Notes under the pieces: model-generated | The model's input: the letters and a program-made list of their open reading frames with translations, nothing else | What the model was told of the DNA's origin: nothing | Databases searched by the model: none | In this document: piece after piece, positions 36,381-44,501 of the stretch | Layout: the number at the start of each line of letters is the position of its first letter | How positions within the stretch are numbered: the stretch's first letter is position 1 | Translations under genes and position numbers: made by a program | NCBI RefSeq assembly: GCF_014174215.1 | Contig: NZ_JABEQL010000016.1 | Coordinates: forward strand, 1-64,000 | DNA length: 64,000 nt | From: Gluconacetobacter tumulicola | Lineage (GTDB): Bacteria; Pseudomonadota; Alphaproteobacteria; Acetobacterales; Acetobacteraceae | Direction of reading: 5' to 3'

Positions 36381-37667
36381 TCAAAGGCGCGCCTCCAACG
36401 GCGCGCGCCCGTCACGGCGCAGCATCAGGCCGCAATAAGCCAGAATGACCAGATAGGCCGGCCCCGCAACCAGAACAAAGGCCGCCTGCGCCCCGCAGGG
36501 CCCCGCCAGATGCACGAAAACCTGCGGCAGCACGCCCCCACCGCAAAATGCCATCACCAGCAATGCGGCGGCATGGTCGGCATGCCGGCCCATCGTCCGC
36601 ATGACCACCGGGAACAGCGCCGGCATGATCATCGCGTTGGCAAAGCCGAGCAGCGCCACGCACGACACGGAAAGCAGGCCCGTCGTCATCCACGCCGCCC
36701 CGCACAAGGCCAGCCCCATGGCGCAGGAGAGCCCCATATAACGCTCCTGCGACACCAGGCGCGGCACCATCACCATGCCGGCCAGATATCCCGCCAGCAT
36801 CGCCGCCAGGGTCGCGGCGGTAAAATATTTGGTCACGTCCAGCGACAGGCCGAAGGACCGGCCATACAGGCCGATCGCATCCCCCGCCATGACTTCCACC
36901 CCGACATAAAGGAACGTGCTGAACACCCCCAGGGCCAGCAGGAACAGGCCCCCATCACGCCCGTCGGCCGGCACAGCCACCTCCAACCCGATCCCGATAT
37001 CCGGCAGGCGCGACCGCAGGACCCACACCGCCATCACCACCAGCAGCACGGCCATGAACAGGTATGGCGCATGCACCGCGCGGGTGAAATGCGCCAGCAC
37101 GGCATCCCGCGCCGCCAGGGACGGCGCCCCCTGAACCAGGGTGGCGATACCGCCGATATCGCGCATCACCAGGGAAGCGAAGACCAGCGGCGCCAGGATG
37201 CCGGCGAATTTGTTCGCGGTCCCCATGATCGCAATCCGCTGCGCCGCACGATCATGCGGCCCCAATAGCGTGACGTAAGGATTCACCGTCACCTGCAACA
37301 GCGACAGGCCGGCCCCGATGACCGCCAGCCCCGCCAGCGCGCCAGGATACCAGCGCCCGGTCACGCATTCGCCAAACAGCGCCGTGCCGGCCGCCATCAC
37401 CATCAGCGCGATCGCCATGCCGGCCTTCAGCCCGCTCCGGCGCGCCAGCAGCGTCGCGGGCAGCGGAAAAACGAAATAAGCCAGATAAAAACAGGATGGA
37501 ACCAGAAAGGCCGCGACATCGCTGAGGCTGAAGGCAAGCTGCACGAAGGTGATCAGCGGCCCGTTCAGCCAGGTGACGAAGCCGATGCTGAAGAACAGCA
37601 GCGCCATGATGACGATCGGCCGCCAGCCATGGGCCCCCGCCGGACTGGCGGCGGAAATATGCTTCAT
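36381..37667 (-). CDS. MFS transporter, FucP/GluP-like
   Basis: 428 residues, 12 helices. FFSIGFVTWLNGPLITFVQ and later VTVNPYVTLLGP, with FANAMIMPALFPV, are typical of the fucose/glucose-galactose symporter family. ATG 37667 overlaps the stop of the small membrane protein upstream by four bases. Convergent with the aspartyl-protease-like lipoprotein. Substrate probably a hexose; not proven. Confidence 0.85.
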   Translation of the reverse strand: MKHISAASPAGAHGWRPIVIMALLFFSIGFVTWLNGPLITFVQLAFSLSDVAAFLVPSCFYLAYFVFPLPATLLARRSGLKAGMAIALMVMAAGTALFGECVTGRWYPGALAGLAVIGAGLSLLQVTVNPYVTLLGPHDRAAQRIAIMGTANKFAGILAPLVFASLVMRDIGGIATLVQGAPSLAARDAVLAHFTRAVHAPYLFMAVLLVVMAVWVLRSRLPDIGIGLEVAVPADGRDGGLFLLALGVFSTFLYVGVEVMAGDAIGLYGRSFGLSLDVTKYFTAATLAAMLAGYLAGMVMVPRLVSQERYMGLSCAMGLALCGAAWMTTGLLSVSCVALLGFANAMIMPALFPVVMRTMGRHADHAAALLVMAFCGGGVLPQVFVHLAGPCGAQAAFVLVAGPAYLVILAYCGLMLRRDGRAPLEARL

Positions 37668-37939
37668 GCCAGTCCCCACATCGCCCACGCTCGCCGCATC
37701 CAGCCTCCTTCCGTCTTCGCCGCGCAGACCACGAGAAAGACAGCCAGGATGACGGGAATGATTACGATTTCGACAAAAACCGCAATGGCGGAATGAAAAA
37801 ATACCGGAATGGCCGAAGCGGACAGAACGGCCCCGAGGAACAGCAGCAGCGTCACCCATCCCTGCCACGCGACAGGCAGGCCCGCACCGATGCCATAACG
37901 CTTCGCGGCAAACCATTTCTTCGATGATGGAACGGGCAT
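37664..37939 (-). CDS. Small membrane protein of unknown function
   Basis: 91 residues with two hydrophobic segments (WVTLLLFLGAVLSASAIPV and AVFVEIVIIPVILAVFLVV) and charged ends. I do not recognise a named family. GGAG precedes the chosen ATG by eight bases, and its stop overlaps the FucP-like transporter start, so the two are co-translated and may act together at the membrane. Confidence 0.6.
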   Translation of the reverse strand: MPVPSSKKWFAAKRYGIGAGLPVAWQGWVTLLLFLGAVLSASAIPVFFHSAIAVFVEIVIIPVILAVFLVVCAAKTEGGWMRRAWAMWGLA

Positions 37940-38031
37940 CCGGGCCACTCCGCGTCGCAGGAAAACCACGCACGCATCGGAGCATATCATCACCCCGGCT
38001 GACCAGCCCTGAAGAGCCCCAAAACCGCGCC

Positions 38032-38700
38032 TTACAGCCCGTGCAGCGTCGCCAGCCAGGGCGTCGCGGCGCCAAGGCCACGCACCGCCAGCATGCCGGC
38101 CAGCGCCAGCATCACCGCCGCGACGATCCCATCCAGCACGCGCCACGCGGCCGGGCGGGCAAAGATCGGGCGCAGCAGGCGCGCACCGAATCCCAGGCCG
38201 GTAAACCACAAGGCGCTGGCCGTCGCCGCCCCGGCCACGAACAGCGGCCTGGCCCCACCCGGCAGCCCGCCGCCCACCGCTCCCATCAGCAGCACCGTGT
38301 CCAGATAGACATGCGGGTTCAGATAGGTGAAGGCCGCAGCCCGCCCCAGCGTGCCGGCCAGGCTATCCTGCCCCGCGCCCCCGTCGGCCACCATTGCGGA
38401 AGGGGAAAGGGCACGCCGCAGGGCACCGAACCCGTACCACGCCAGAAACACCGCGCCGCCCAGGGACATAACCCAGACCAGCGCCGGCAGCCTCTGCACG
38501 ATCACCCCCATCCCCAGCACACCGGCCGAGACCAGCAGCATGTCGGACAGGGTGCAGAACATCACCACCGGTACGACATGCCGCCGGAGCAGCCCCTGGC
38601 GCAGGACGAACAGGTTCTGGGCGCCGATGGCGACGATCAGGGCGGCCGCAAGGCCGAACCCGCTGGCAAAGCCGGAAGGAATCAACATGGCCGCTTCCAT
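38032..38700 (-). CDS. argO: LysE/ArgO-family amino-acid exporter
   Basis: 222 residues, about six helices. GLAAALIVAIGAQNLFVLRQGL and TLSDMLLVSAGVLGMG are the conserved LysE-family opening, and AAFTYLNPHVYLDTVLLMG is the ArgO/LysE central motif. It exports arginine or lysine. Divergent from an ArgP-like regulator with a palindrome between, the classic arrangement. An alternative start is ATG 38688. Confidence 0.92.
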   Translation of the reverse strand: MEAAMLIPSGFASGFGLAAALIVAIGAQNLFVLRQGLLRRHVVPVVMFCTLSDMLLVSAGVLGMGVIVQRLPALVWVMSLGGAVFLAWYGFGALRRALSPSAMVADGGAGQDSLAGTLGRAAAFTYLNPHVYLDTVLLMGAVGGGLPGGARPLFVAGAATASALWFTGLGFGARLLRPIFARPAAWRVLDGIVAAVMLALAGMLAVRGLGAATPWLATLHGL

Positions 38701-38724
38701 GCCGGGCGATGATCGCGTAATCCA

Positions 38725-38750
38725 GCTTAATTCTCTTCACCTGATTAAGC
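38725..38750. promoter_or_regulatory. Inverted repeat between argO and argP
   Basis: GCTTAAT, 12 bases, ATTAAGC in the 63-base gap between the divergent genes. Arms are perfect. A symmetric site here is expected for a LysR-family activator that controls both genes. Confidence 0.5.
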
Positions 38751-38763
38751 GGAGCTAAATCCG

Positions 38764-39660
38764 ATGCTGGATTACGCCGCGCTGGCCGCCGTCGCCGCCG
38801 TCGCGCGGGAGGGCAGTTTCGAACGCGCGGCGGCGGCGCTGGGCGTCACGGCCTCGGCGGTGTCGCAGCGGGTGCGCACGCTGGAAGACCGGCTGGGCGC
38901 CGTGCTGATCGTGCGCGGGCAACCCTGCGACGTCACCGTGATCGGCGCGCGGCTGTGCGCCCATGTCGAACGGGTCCGCCTGCTGGAGGGCGAAATGGCA
39001 TCCGCCCTGCCCGGGCTGGCAAGCCAGATCGCCGAGTCCGGGCCGCCGACGATCCGCGTCGCGGTCAATGCCGACAGCCTGGCCACCTGGTTCATTCCCG
39101 CCATCGCGGGCTTTGCCGGGCGCGGCGACCGGCTGGTCGACCTGGTCATCGCGGGCGAGGACCATACGGCCGAACGGCTGCGCACAGGCGACGTGCTGGC
39201 CGCCGTAACCACCGACCACACACCCGTCCAGGGATGCCGCACGGTGCCGCTGGGCGCCCTGCGCTACGCGGCAACGGCGTCGCCCGCCTTCGTGGCGCAA
39301 TGGTTCGCAAGCGGCGTCGACGCCGAATCCCTGGCCCGGGCCCCGGTCCTGCGGTTCGATCGCCGGGACGATCTGCACGCCCGCTGGGCCCGTACCCTCT
39401 TCGGGCCGGAACCGGACATGCCGACGCACTGGATTCCCTCCACCCACGGCTTTATCGACGCCGCCCTGGCCGGAATGGGCTGGTGCATGAACCCCATCCC
39501 CCTGGTCGCCAGCCACCTGCGCACCGGGCAACTGGTCAGCCTGACGCCGAACCACCATCTGGACGTGCCGCTCTACTGGCAGCACGCCCGCATCGGCACC
39601 CGGCTGCTGGACGCCCTGACGAGCGAGGTCGTCGCGGCAGCGCAGGATGACCTGCTTTAA
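38764..39660 (+). CDS. argP: LysR-family regulator ArgP/LysG
   Basis: 298 residues. Helix-turn-helix near the N terminus (ALAAVAAVAREGSFERAAAALGVTASAVSQRVR) and an effector domain with IRVAVNADSLATWFIPA, characteristic of ArgP. It activates the amino-acid exporter in response to lysine or arginine. Divergent from argO. The gene ends 46 bases before the convergent nuoM stop. Confidence 0.92.
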   Translation: MLDYAALAAVAAVAREGSFERAAAALGVTASAVSQRVRTLEDRLGAVLIVRGQPCDVTVIGARLCAHVERVRLLEGEMASALPGLASQIAESGPPTIRVAVNADSLATWFIPAIAGFAGRGDRLVDLVIAGEDHTAERLRTGDVLAAVTTDHTPVQGCRTVPLGALRYAATASPAFVAQWFASGVDAESLARAPVLRFDRRDDLHARWARTLFGPEPDMPTHWIPSTHGFIDAALAGMGWCMNPIPLVASHLRTGQLVSLTPNHHLDVPLYWQHARIGTRLLDALTSEVVAAAQDDLL

Positions 39661-39706
39661 GCAGACTGCGTCAAAAGCCCCGGCGACGGCCGGCCATCAG
39701 GGCCGG

Positions 39707-41215
39707 TCAGCGGGACGCGAGATGAACCGGTGCCAGCCCTGCCTGCGCCGGGGGCGCCGAGACGGCATTGACCACCGCCGGATCGAACACCCGCAGGAAG
39801 CTGGTGGGATGAATACCCATCCACAGCGTGACCAGCGCGCAGGGCACCAGCACCGCCAGTTCCGGCCCGGTCAGGTCACGCAGCATCGCCACCACGCCAC
39901 GCCCCGGCGCGCCGAACATCACCCGGCGATACAGCACCAGCATATAGACCGCACCGAGGATCATGCTGCTGCCCGCCAGGAACGCGATCCAGAACGAAAC
40001 ATGGATCGCCCCCACCATCACCAGCCATTCGCCGACGAAGGCACCGGTGCCGGGCAGGCCGATATTGGCCATGACGAACAGCATCCCCAGCGTCGCCAGC
40101 ACCGGCATCTTGTGCGCGACACCCGAGAACGCGTCGATCGACCGCGTCTCGGCCCGCCAGGACACGGCGGCCACGCAGAAGAACAGGGCGGTGATGATCA
40201 CGCCGTGCGACAGCATCTGGAAGATCGCGCCATCAATGCCCTCTGGCGTGAGCGTGAACAGCCCCACCGCGATCACCCCCATATGCGAGAAAGAGGAATA
40301 GGCGATCAGCCGCTTCATGTCCGTCTGCGCCAGGGCGACGATGGCGGCATAGATCACGGCGATGACGCCCAGCGTCAGCACATAGGGCGCGAACAGCCGC
40401 GCCGCGTCGGGGAACATCAGCACGCCGAAACGCAGCAGCCCATAGGCACCGGCCTTCGACAGCACGCCCGACAGCAGCGCCGTCGTGGGCGTGGGCGCCT
40501 CGGTATAGGCATCCGGCAGCCACGCATGCAGCGGGAACAGCGGCAGCTTCACCCCGAAGGCCAGGATAAAGCCCAGCAGCAGCCAGCACTGCATGGAAGG
40601 CGCGAAATTCGCATGCATCAGCGCGGGAATGTCGGTGGTGCCGGTCATGGTCCACATCGCCAGCAGCGCCAGCAGCATGAACAGCGACCCGCCGAAGGTG
40701 AACAGGAAGAACTGCATCGAGGCCCAGACCCGCTTCGGCCCGCCCCATACGCCGATCATCAGGCTGCCAGGAATCAGCGTCGCCTCGTAGAACACGTAGA
40801 AGAGAACCAGGTCCAGTGCCGAGAACAGGCCGACCAGCGTGGTTTCCAGCAGCAGCAGCGCGACCATGTAGTCGCGCACCCGCGTCGTCACCAGCTTCCA
40901 CCCGCCGATCACCGCCAGCGGCGTCAGGAAGGTGGACAGCAGCACGAACAGCAGGCTGATCCCGTCGACCCCGGTATGGTACGAAACACCGAACGACGCC
41001 GCCCAGTCCGCCTGCTGCACGAACTGGAAGCCCGGCACCTGCGGATCGAATTCGCCCCACATCACCACCGACAGCGCGAAGACCAGCAGGCTGGTCCACA
41101 GCGCCGCCCATCGCGACGCGGTCTCGATCGCCTCGGAGGTGCCGCGCATCAGGAAGATGGCAAGCGCGCCGCCCAGCGGCAGATACGTGACCAGGGAGAG
41201 CAGGATCGGGTGCAC
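39707..41215 (-). CDS. nuoM: NADH-quinone oxidoreductase subunit M, stand-alone
   Basis: 502 residues, about 14 helices, an antiporter-like proton-channel subunit of complex I. Key residues are kept: Glu in FYVFYEATLIPGSLMIGVW, Lys in FGVKLPLFPLHAWLPDAYTE, and Lys in LLSGVLSKAGAYGLLRFG. Start is GTG 41215. Unusual: no other nuo gene is nearby; argP lies on one side and mutL on the other. It may belong to a dispersed nuo set, be a second copy, or work with another antiporter complex. Confidence 0.9.
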   Translation of the reverse strand: MHPILLSLVTYLPLGGALAIFLMRGTSEAIETASRWAALWTSLLVFALSVVMWGEFDPQVPGFQFVQQADWAASFGVSYHTGVDGISLLFVLLSTFLTPLAVIGGWKLVTTRVRDYMVALLLLETTLVGLFSALDLVLFYVFYEATLIPGSLMIGVWGGPKRVWASMQFFLFTFGGSLFMLLALLAMWTMTGTTDIPALMHANFAPSMQCWLLLGFILAFGVKLPLFPLHAWLPDAYTEAPTPTTALLSGVLSKAGAYGLLRFGVLMFPDAARLFAPYVLTLGVIAVIYAAIVALAQTDMKRLIAYSSFSHMGVIAVGLFTLTPEGIDGAIFQMLSHGVIITALFFCVAAVSWRAETRSIDAFSGVAHKMPVLATLGMLFVMANIGLPGTGAFVGEWLVMVGAIHVSFWIAFLAGSSMILGAVYMLVLYRRVMFGAPGRGVVAMLRDLTGPELAVLVPCALVTLWMGIHPTSFLRVFDPAVVNAVSAPPAQAGLAPVHLASR

Positions 41216-41394
41216 GTCGGTCTCATCGTCCGTGAAAGATGGCGAAGCCTATCCCTGTTCCGGCAGCGAGACCACCCGGGCGCCGCATCACGTTCTCCCG
41301 AGCAGCGCCGGTTTTCCGCCCTCAACGCAACCGGGGCCACGCGCTGACGTCGAAGCAGCCCCGCGTTTTCCACCCCGCGCGGCTCGCGCGTCGA

Positions 41395-43281
41395 TCAGCG
41401 CCGCCCGAACAGGGTTTCGAGATCCGCGCGACTCAGCTTCAGCCAGGTCGGCCGCCCGTGCGAACAGGTGCCGGCACGTGGGGTCCGTTCCATGTCGCGC
41501 AGCAGCGCGTCCATCTCCGCCCGCGTCAGGCTGCGCCCGGCCCGCACGCTGCCGTGGCAGGCCATCCGGGCCAGGATGGCATCCAGCCGCCCGTCCAGCG
41601 CCTGCACCTCGTCCGCGTCGGCCAGATCGTCCTCGGCCATTTCCTCGGCCATATCCCGCAGCAGCGCTGCCGGATCGTCGGTCCCCAGCAGCGCCGGCAG
41701 CGCGCGCACCAGCACCGCATCACCGCCGAACGGCTCGATCTCCACCCCCAGCGCCGACAGCGTACCGGCCCGGGACAGCACGGCCTCGGCCTGCCCGCGC
41801 GGCAGGGTCACCACTTCGGGCAGCAGCAGCCGCTGGGCGCGCAGCGTACCATCCAGATACTGGGCCCGCAGCCGCTCATGCGTCAGGCGTTCATGCGCGG
41901 CATGCTGGTCCACCAGCACCAGCGCCCCGTCACCCGATACCGCGATGACATAGGTCCCCATCACCTGCGCCACCGGCGCACCCAGTGGATAATCCGCCGG
42001 GTCGGCCAGCACCGCCCCCTCATCTTCCAGCGGCACCGCGCCCTTGCCCGCCCCCGCTACCGGCGGCACGGCCGGCAATACCGGGTCCAGAACGCGCGCG
42101 GCCGGCCGGTCGCCCAGATCGAGTCGCCCGCCGGAAATTGCCGCCGGCCCCGGCGCCGCAAAGACCGGCGCCACCACACGCGCGGGCGCGGGATCGGCCG
42201 GCGGATACCAGATCCGCGCCGGCCCCGCCGTGCGCGACTGCAACAGCCCCGGCCGCACCCCAGCCACGCCGGCCCCGCCCCCCAGCGCCCGGCCCAGCGC
42301 GCCGATCACCAGTCCCCGCACCGCGGCCGGGTCGGCAAAGCGCAGTTCGGTCTTCGCCGGATGAACATTCACATCGACCATGTCGGGCGGAATGGTCAGC
42401 GACAGCGCCACCACTGCATGCCGCCCATGCTCGATCACATGCCGATAGCCGACGCGCACGGCCGTGCGCAGCACCGGATCGACCACCGGCCGGCCATTGA
42501 CCAGCAGGATCTGCCCCGCCGCCGTCGCCCGATGCACCGACGGCCCGCAGGCGAATCCGCTCAGTACCAGATCGCCCTTCACGCCCTCCACCGGCAGCAT
42601 GCCGTCCGCGCCTTCGGTCTCCAGAATGGCCGCCACACGCGCCGCCATGTCCTGGCCCGGCAGGTCGAACACCACCCGGTCGTCCAGTTGCAGGCGAAAC
42701 GCGACATGCGGCACCGACAGGGCCAGCCGGCGCACGGTGATGTCGGCATGGCCGCCCTCGACCCGGGGACTCTTGAGGAATTTCCGCCGCGCGGGCGTGG
42801 CGAAGAACATGTCCTCCACCACCACGCGGGTCCCGGCCGCGCCGGCACACGGCGCGGGCGCGCTCACCAGCCCGCCTTCCACCGTCACCCGCCATGCACT
42901 GTCCGCTCCATGCGGGCGCGAGGTCACCGACAAGCGCGCCGCCGCCCCGATCGAGGGCAGCGCCTCGCCCCGGAAACCCAGGGTCTCGATCCGCACCAGC
43001 GTCTCATCGCGCAGTTTCGAGGTACAATGCCGCTCGACCGCCAGCATCAGATCGTCCGGCGTCATGCCGCACCCGTCATCGACCACTTCGATCCGGTTGA
43101 TCCCGCCCTGTTCCAGCAGGATCGCGATCCGCCGCGCACCGGAATCGATCGCGTTCTCGACCAGTTCCTTCAACGCGGCAGCGGGACGTTCGATGACTTC
43201 GCCCGCGGCAATGCGGTTGACCACCTGTTCCGACAGACGCCGGATCACCGGTCGGGCGAGCAGGCTGGACGAATCGCTCAT
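41395..43281 (-). CDS. mutL: DNA mismatch repair protein MutL
   Basis: 628 residues. N-terminal GHKL ATPase (NRIAAGEVIERPAAALKELVEN, DDGCGM, TLGFRGEALPSI) and C-terminal endonuclease domain with the nicking motif DQHA-x2-E-x4-E (DQHAAHERLTHE) and ACHGSVRAG plus CSHGRPT, so this is the endonuclease form found where MutH is absent. Linker about 330-430 is Pro/Ala-rich. MutS is not in the window. Downstream of it lies nuoM after 179 bases without a gene. Confidence 0.96.
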   Translation of the reverse strand: MSDSSSLLARPVIRRLSEQVVNRIAAGEVIERPAAALKELVENAIDSGARRIAILLEQGGINRIEVVDDGCGMTPDDLMLAVERHCTSKLRDETLVRIETLGFRGEALPSIGAAARLSVTSRPHGADSAWRVTVEGGLVSAPAPCAGAAGTRVVVEDMFFATPARRKFLKSPRVEGGHADITVRRLALSVPHVAFRLQLDDRVVFDLPGQDMAARVAAILETEGADGMLPVEGVKGDLVLSGFACGPSVHRATAAGQILLVNGRPVVDPVLRTAVRVGYRHVIEHGRHAVVALSLTIPPDMVDVNVHPAKTELRFADPAAVRGLVIGALGRALGGGAGVAGVRPGLLQSRTAGPARIWYPPADPAPARVVAPVFAAPGPAAISGGRLDLGDRPAARVLDPVLPAVPPVAGAGKGAVPLEDEGAVLADPADYPLGAPVAQVMGTYVIAVSGDGALVLVDQHAAHERLTHERLRAQYLDGTLRAQRLLLPEVVTLPRGQAEAVLSRAGTLSALGVEIEPFGGDAVLVRALPALLGTDDPAALLRDMAEEMAEDDLADADEVQALDGRLDAILARMACHGSVRAGRSLTRAEMDALLRDMERTPRAGTCSHGRPTWLKLSRADLETLFGRR

Positions 43282-43351
43282 GGGGTCAGGCTAGACCATC
43301 CGCCCGAACGGGCGAACTCCTTTTCGGCTGGGGCAGCCCAGAGCGGGGGCC

Positions 43352-43381
43352 AAACAAAAAAGGATCGGCCATGGCCGATCC
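43352..43381 (-). terminator. Rho-independent terminator before mutL
   Basis: On the minus strand an 18-base palindrome (GATCGGCC and its complement around the centre, 43363-43380) is followed by TTTTTTGTTTGG. It lies 46 bases after the DUF3035 lipoprotein stop and ends the long ribF-ileS-lspA transcript before mutL. Confidence 0.7.
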
Positions 43382-43426
43382 CCCTGTCCTGGCCGGCCGG
43401 AATACCGGCCGGACCATCCCTGGATG

Positions 43427-43954
43427 CTACTTGCTGGGGGCCTTGCTCTTGACGGTCGGCGTGGCGCCCTGGGTCGGGCTGTTACCCAGCGCCGCATTCT
43501 GGCGCAGACGGCGATTCTCGGCGTCGCCATCCACCTCGCCGCCGGCTCCCCCGCCGTTCCAGAACATCAGCTGGTTGATGAAGCCCTGCCCCGCCTGGCC
43601 GAGCTCGCCCTTGTCGGAGCTTTGCGATGCCGCATCGGCCTCGTTCACCAGCGCGGCCTGGCCGGCGCTGGGCGTGCCGTCGGCACCCTGCAGCGCCACG
43701 TTGGGCGACAGGGTCTCCAGCGCCTGCAATCGCGGGCTTTCATCCTGCGGCCGCGACGCATCGCTGTGCGGAACCGCCAGCTCCTGGGTCGGCGGCATCG
43801 ACAGCGGAGCGCGCGTCGTCACCGTATACTCATCCGGCGAATCGCGTTCCAGGCCGAAGGCCCGATTGAGGTCCGAGCCGGAGCAACCGGCAAGAAGGAC
43901 TCCGCCCGACAGCAGAAGTGCGAACGGAAGCAGACGAGGGAATAGGGGCGCCAT
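43427..43954 (-). CDS. DUF3035-family lipoprotein
   Basis: 175 residues. Lipobox LLAGCSGS, then FGLERDSPDEYTVTTRAPLSMPP, the hallmark segment of DUF3035. Family members in alphaproteobacteria are outer-membrane lipoproteins associated with the BAM complex (BamF). The gene starts 10 bases after lspA, whose product would process its lipobox. A strong terminator follows. Confidence 0.85.
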   Translation of the reverse strand: MAPLFPRLLPFALLLSGGVLLAGCSGSDLNRAFGLERDSPDEYTVTTRAPLSMPPTQELAVPHSDASRPQDESPRLQALETLSPNVALQGADGTPSAGQAALVNEADAASQSSDKGELGQAGQGFINQLMFWNGGGAGGEVDGDAENRRLRQNAALGNSPTQGATPTVKSKAPSK

Positions 43955-43964
43955 GCTTCGCTTT

Positions 43965-44501
43965 CTACCGCTCCTGCCCGGTTCCGGCAAGGCCACGCCG
44001 CTCGGTCAGGCTGTCGAACAGCAAAATGGCGACGCCGCAATCGATCGAGGCATCGGCCAGGTTGAACACGTAGAAACTGTGCCCGTACGCATGCAGATGC
44101 ACAAAATCGACCACCGCCCCGTAATGGAGCCGGTCGATCACATTGCCGATCGCCCCACCCATGACCGCGCCCAGCCCGCCGGCCACCCAGGGACGGGTCG
44201 TCCGCGCCAGCCAGATCGTCAGCACCAGCACCACCGCCAGGGCCAGCGCGGTGAAGACAATGCGCCCCATCCCCGCCAGCCCGCCCAGCATGCCGAAGGT
44301 GATCGCGTGGTTCCACACCATGGTCAGGTTGAAGAACGGCAGCACCGGAACCGACACCCGGTTCGGCAGGTCCAGGCCGTACAGAATCCAGTATTTGCTG
44401 CCCTGATCCAGCAGCAGCACCAGGACGAACAGCGCGGCGCCGATGGCGCGGCAACGCCAGGCCGGCCGGGGCGCGCCGGCGGCCAGCACGGCTTCGCTCA
44501 C
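43965..44501 (-). CDS. lspA: Lipoprotein signal peptidase
   Basis: 178 residues, four helices. Catalytic aspartates are in GGAIGNVIDRL and YVFNLADASI, preceded by LLLDQGSKYW, the conserved blocks. Cleaves signal peptides of lipoproteins at the inner membrane. Start is GTG 44501, overlapping the ileS stop by four bases. Confidence 0.95.
   Translation of the reverse strand: MSEAVLAAGAPRPAWRCRAIGAALFVLVLLLDQGSKYWILYGLDLPNRVSVPVLPFFNLTMVWNHAITFGMLGGLAGMGRIVFTALALAVVLVLTIWLARTTRPWVAGGLGAVMGGAIGNVIDRLHYGAVVDFVHLHAYGHSFYVFNLADASIDCGVAILLFDSLTERRGLAGTGQER

Noticed and set aside
41239-43452. Long plus-strand open frame opposite mutL
   Set aside because: mutL ATPase and endonuclease motifs are complete; the other frame is low-complexity Arg/Pro/His.
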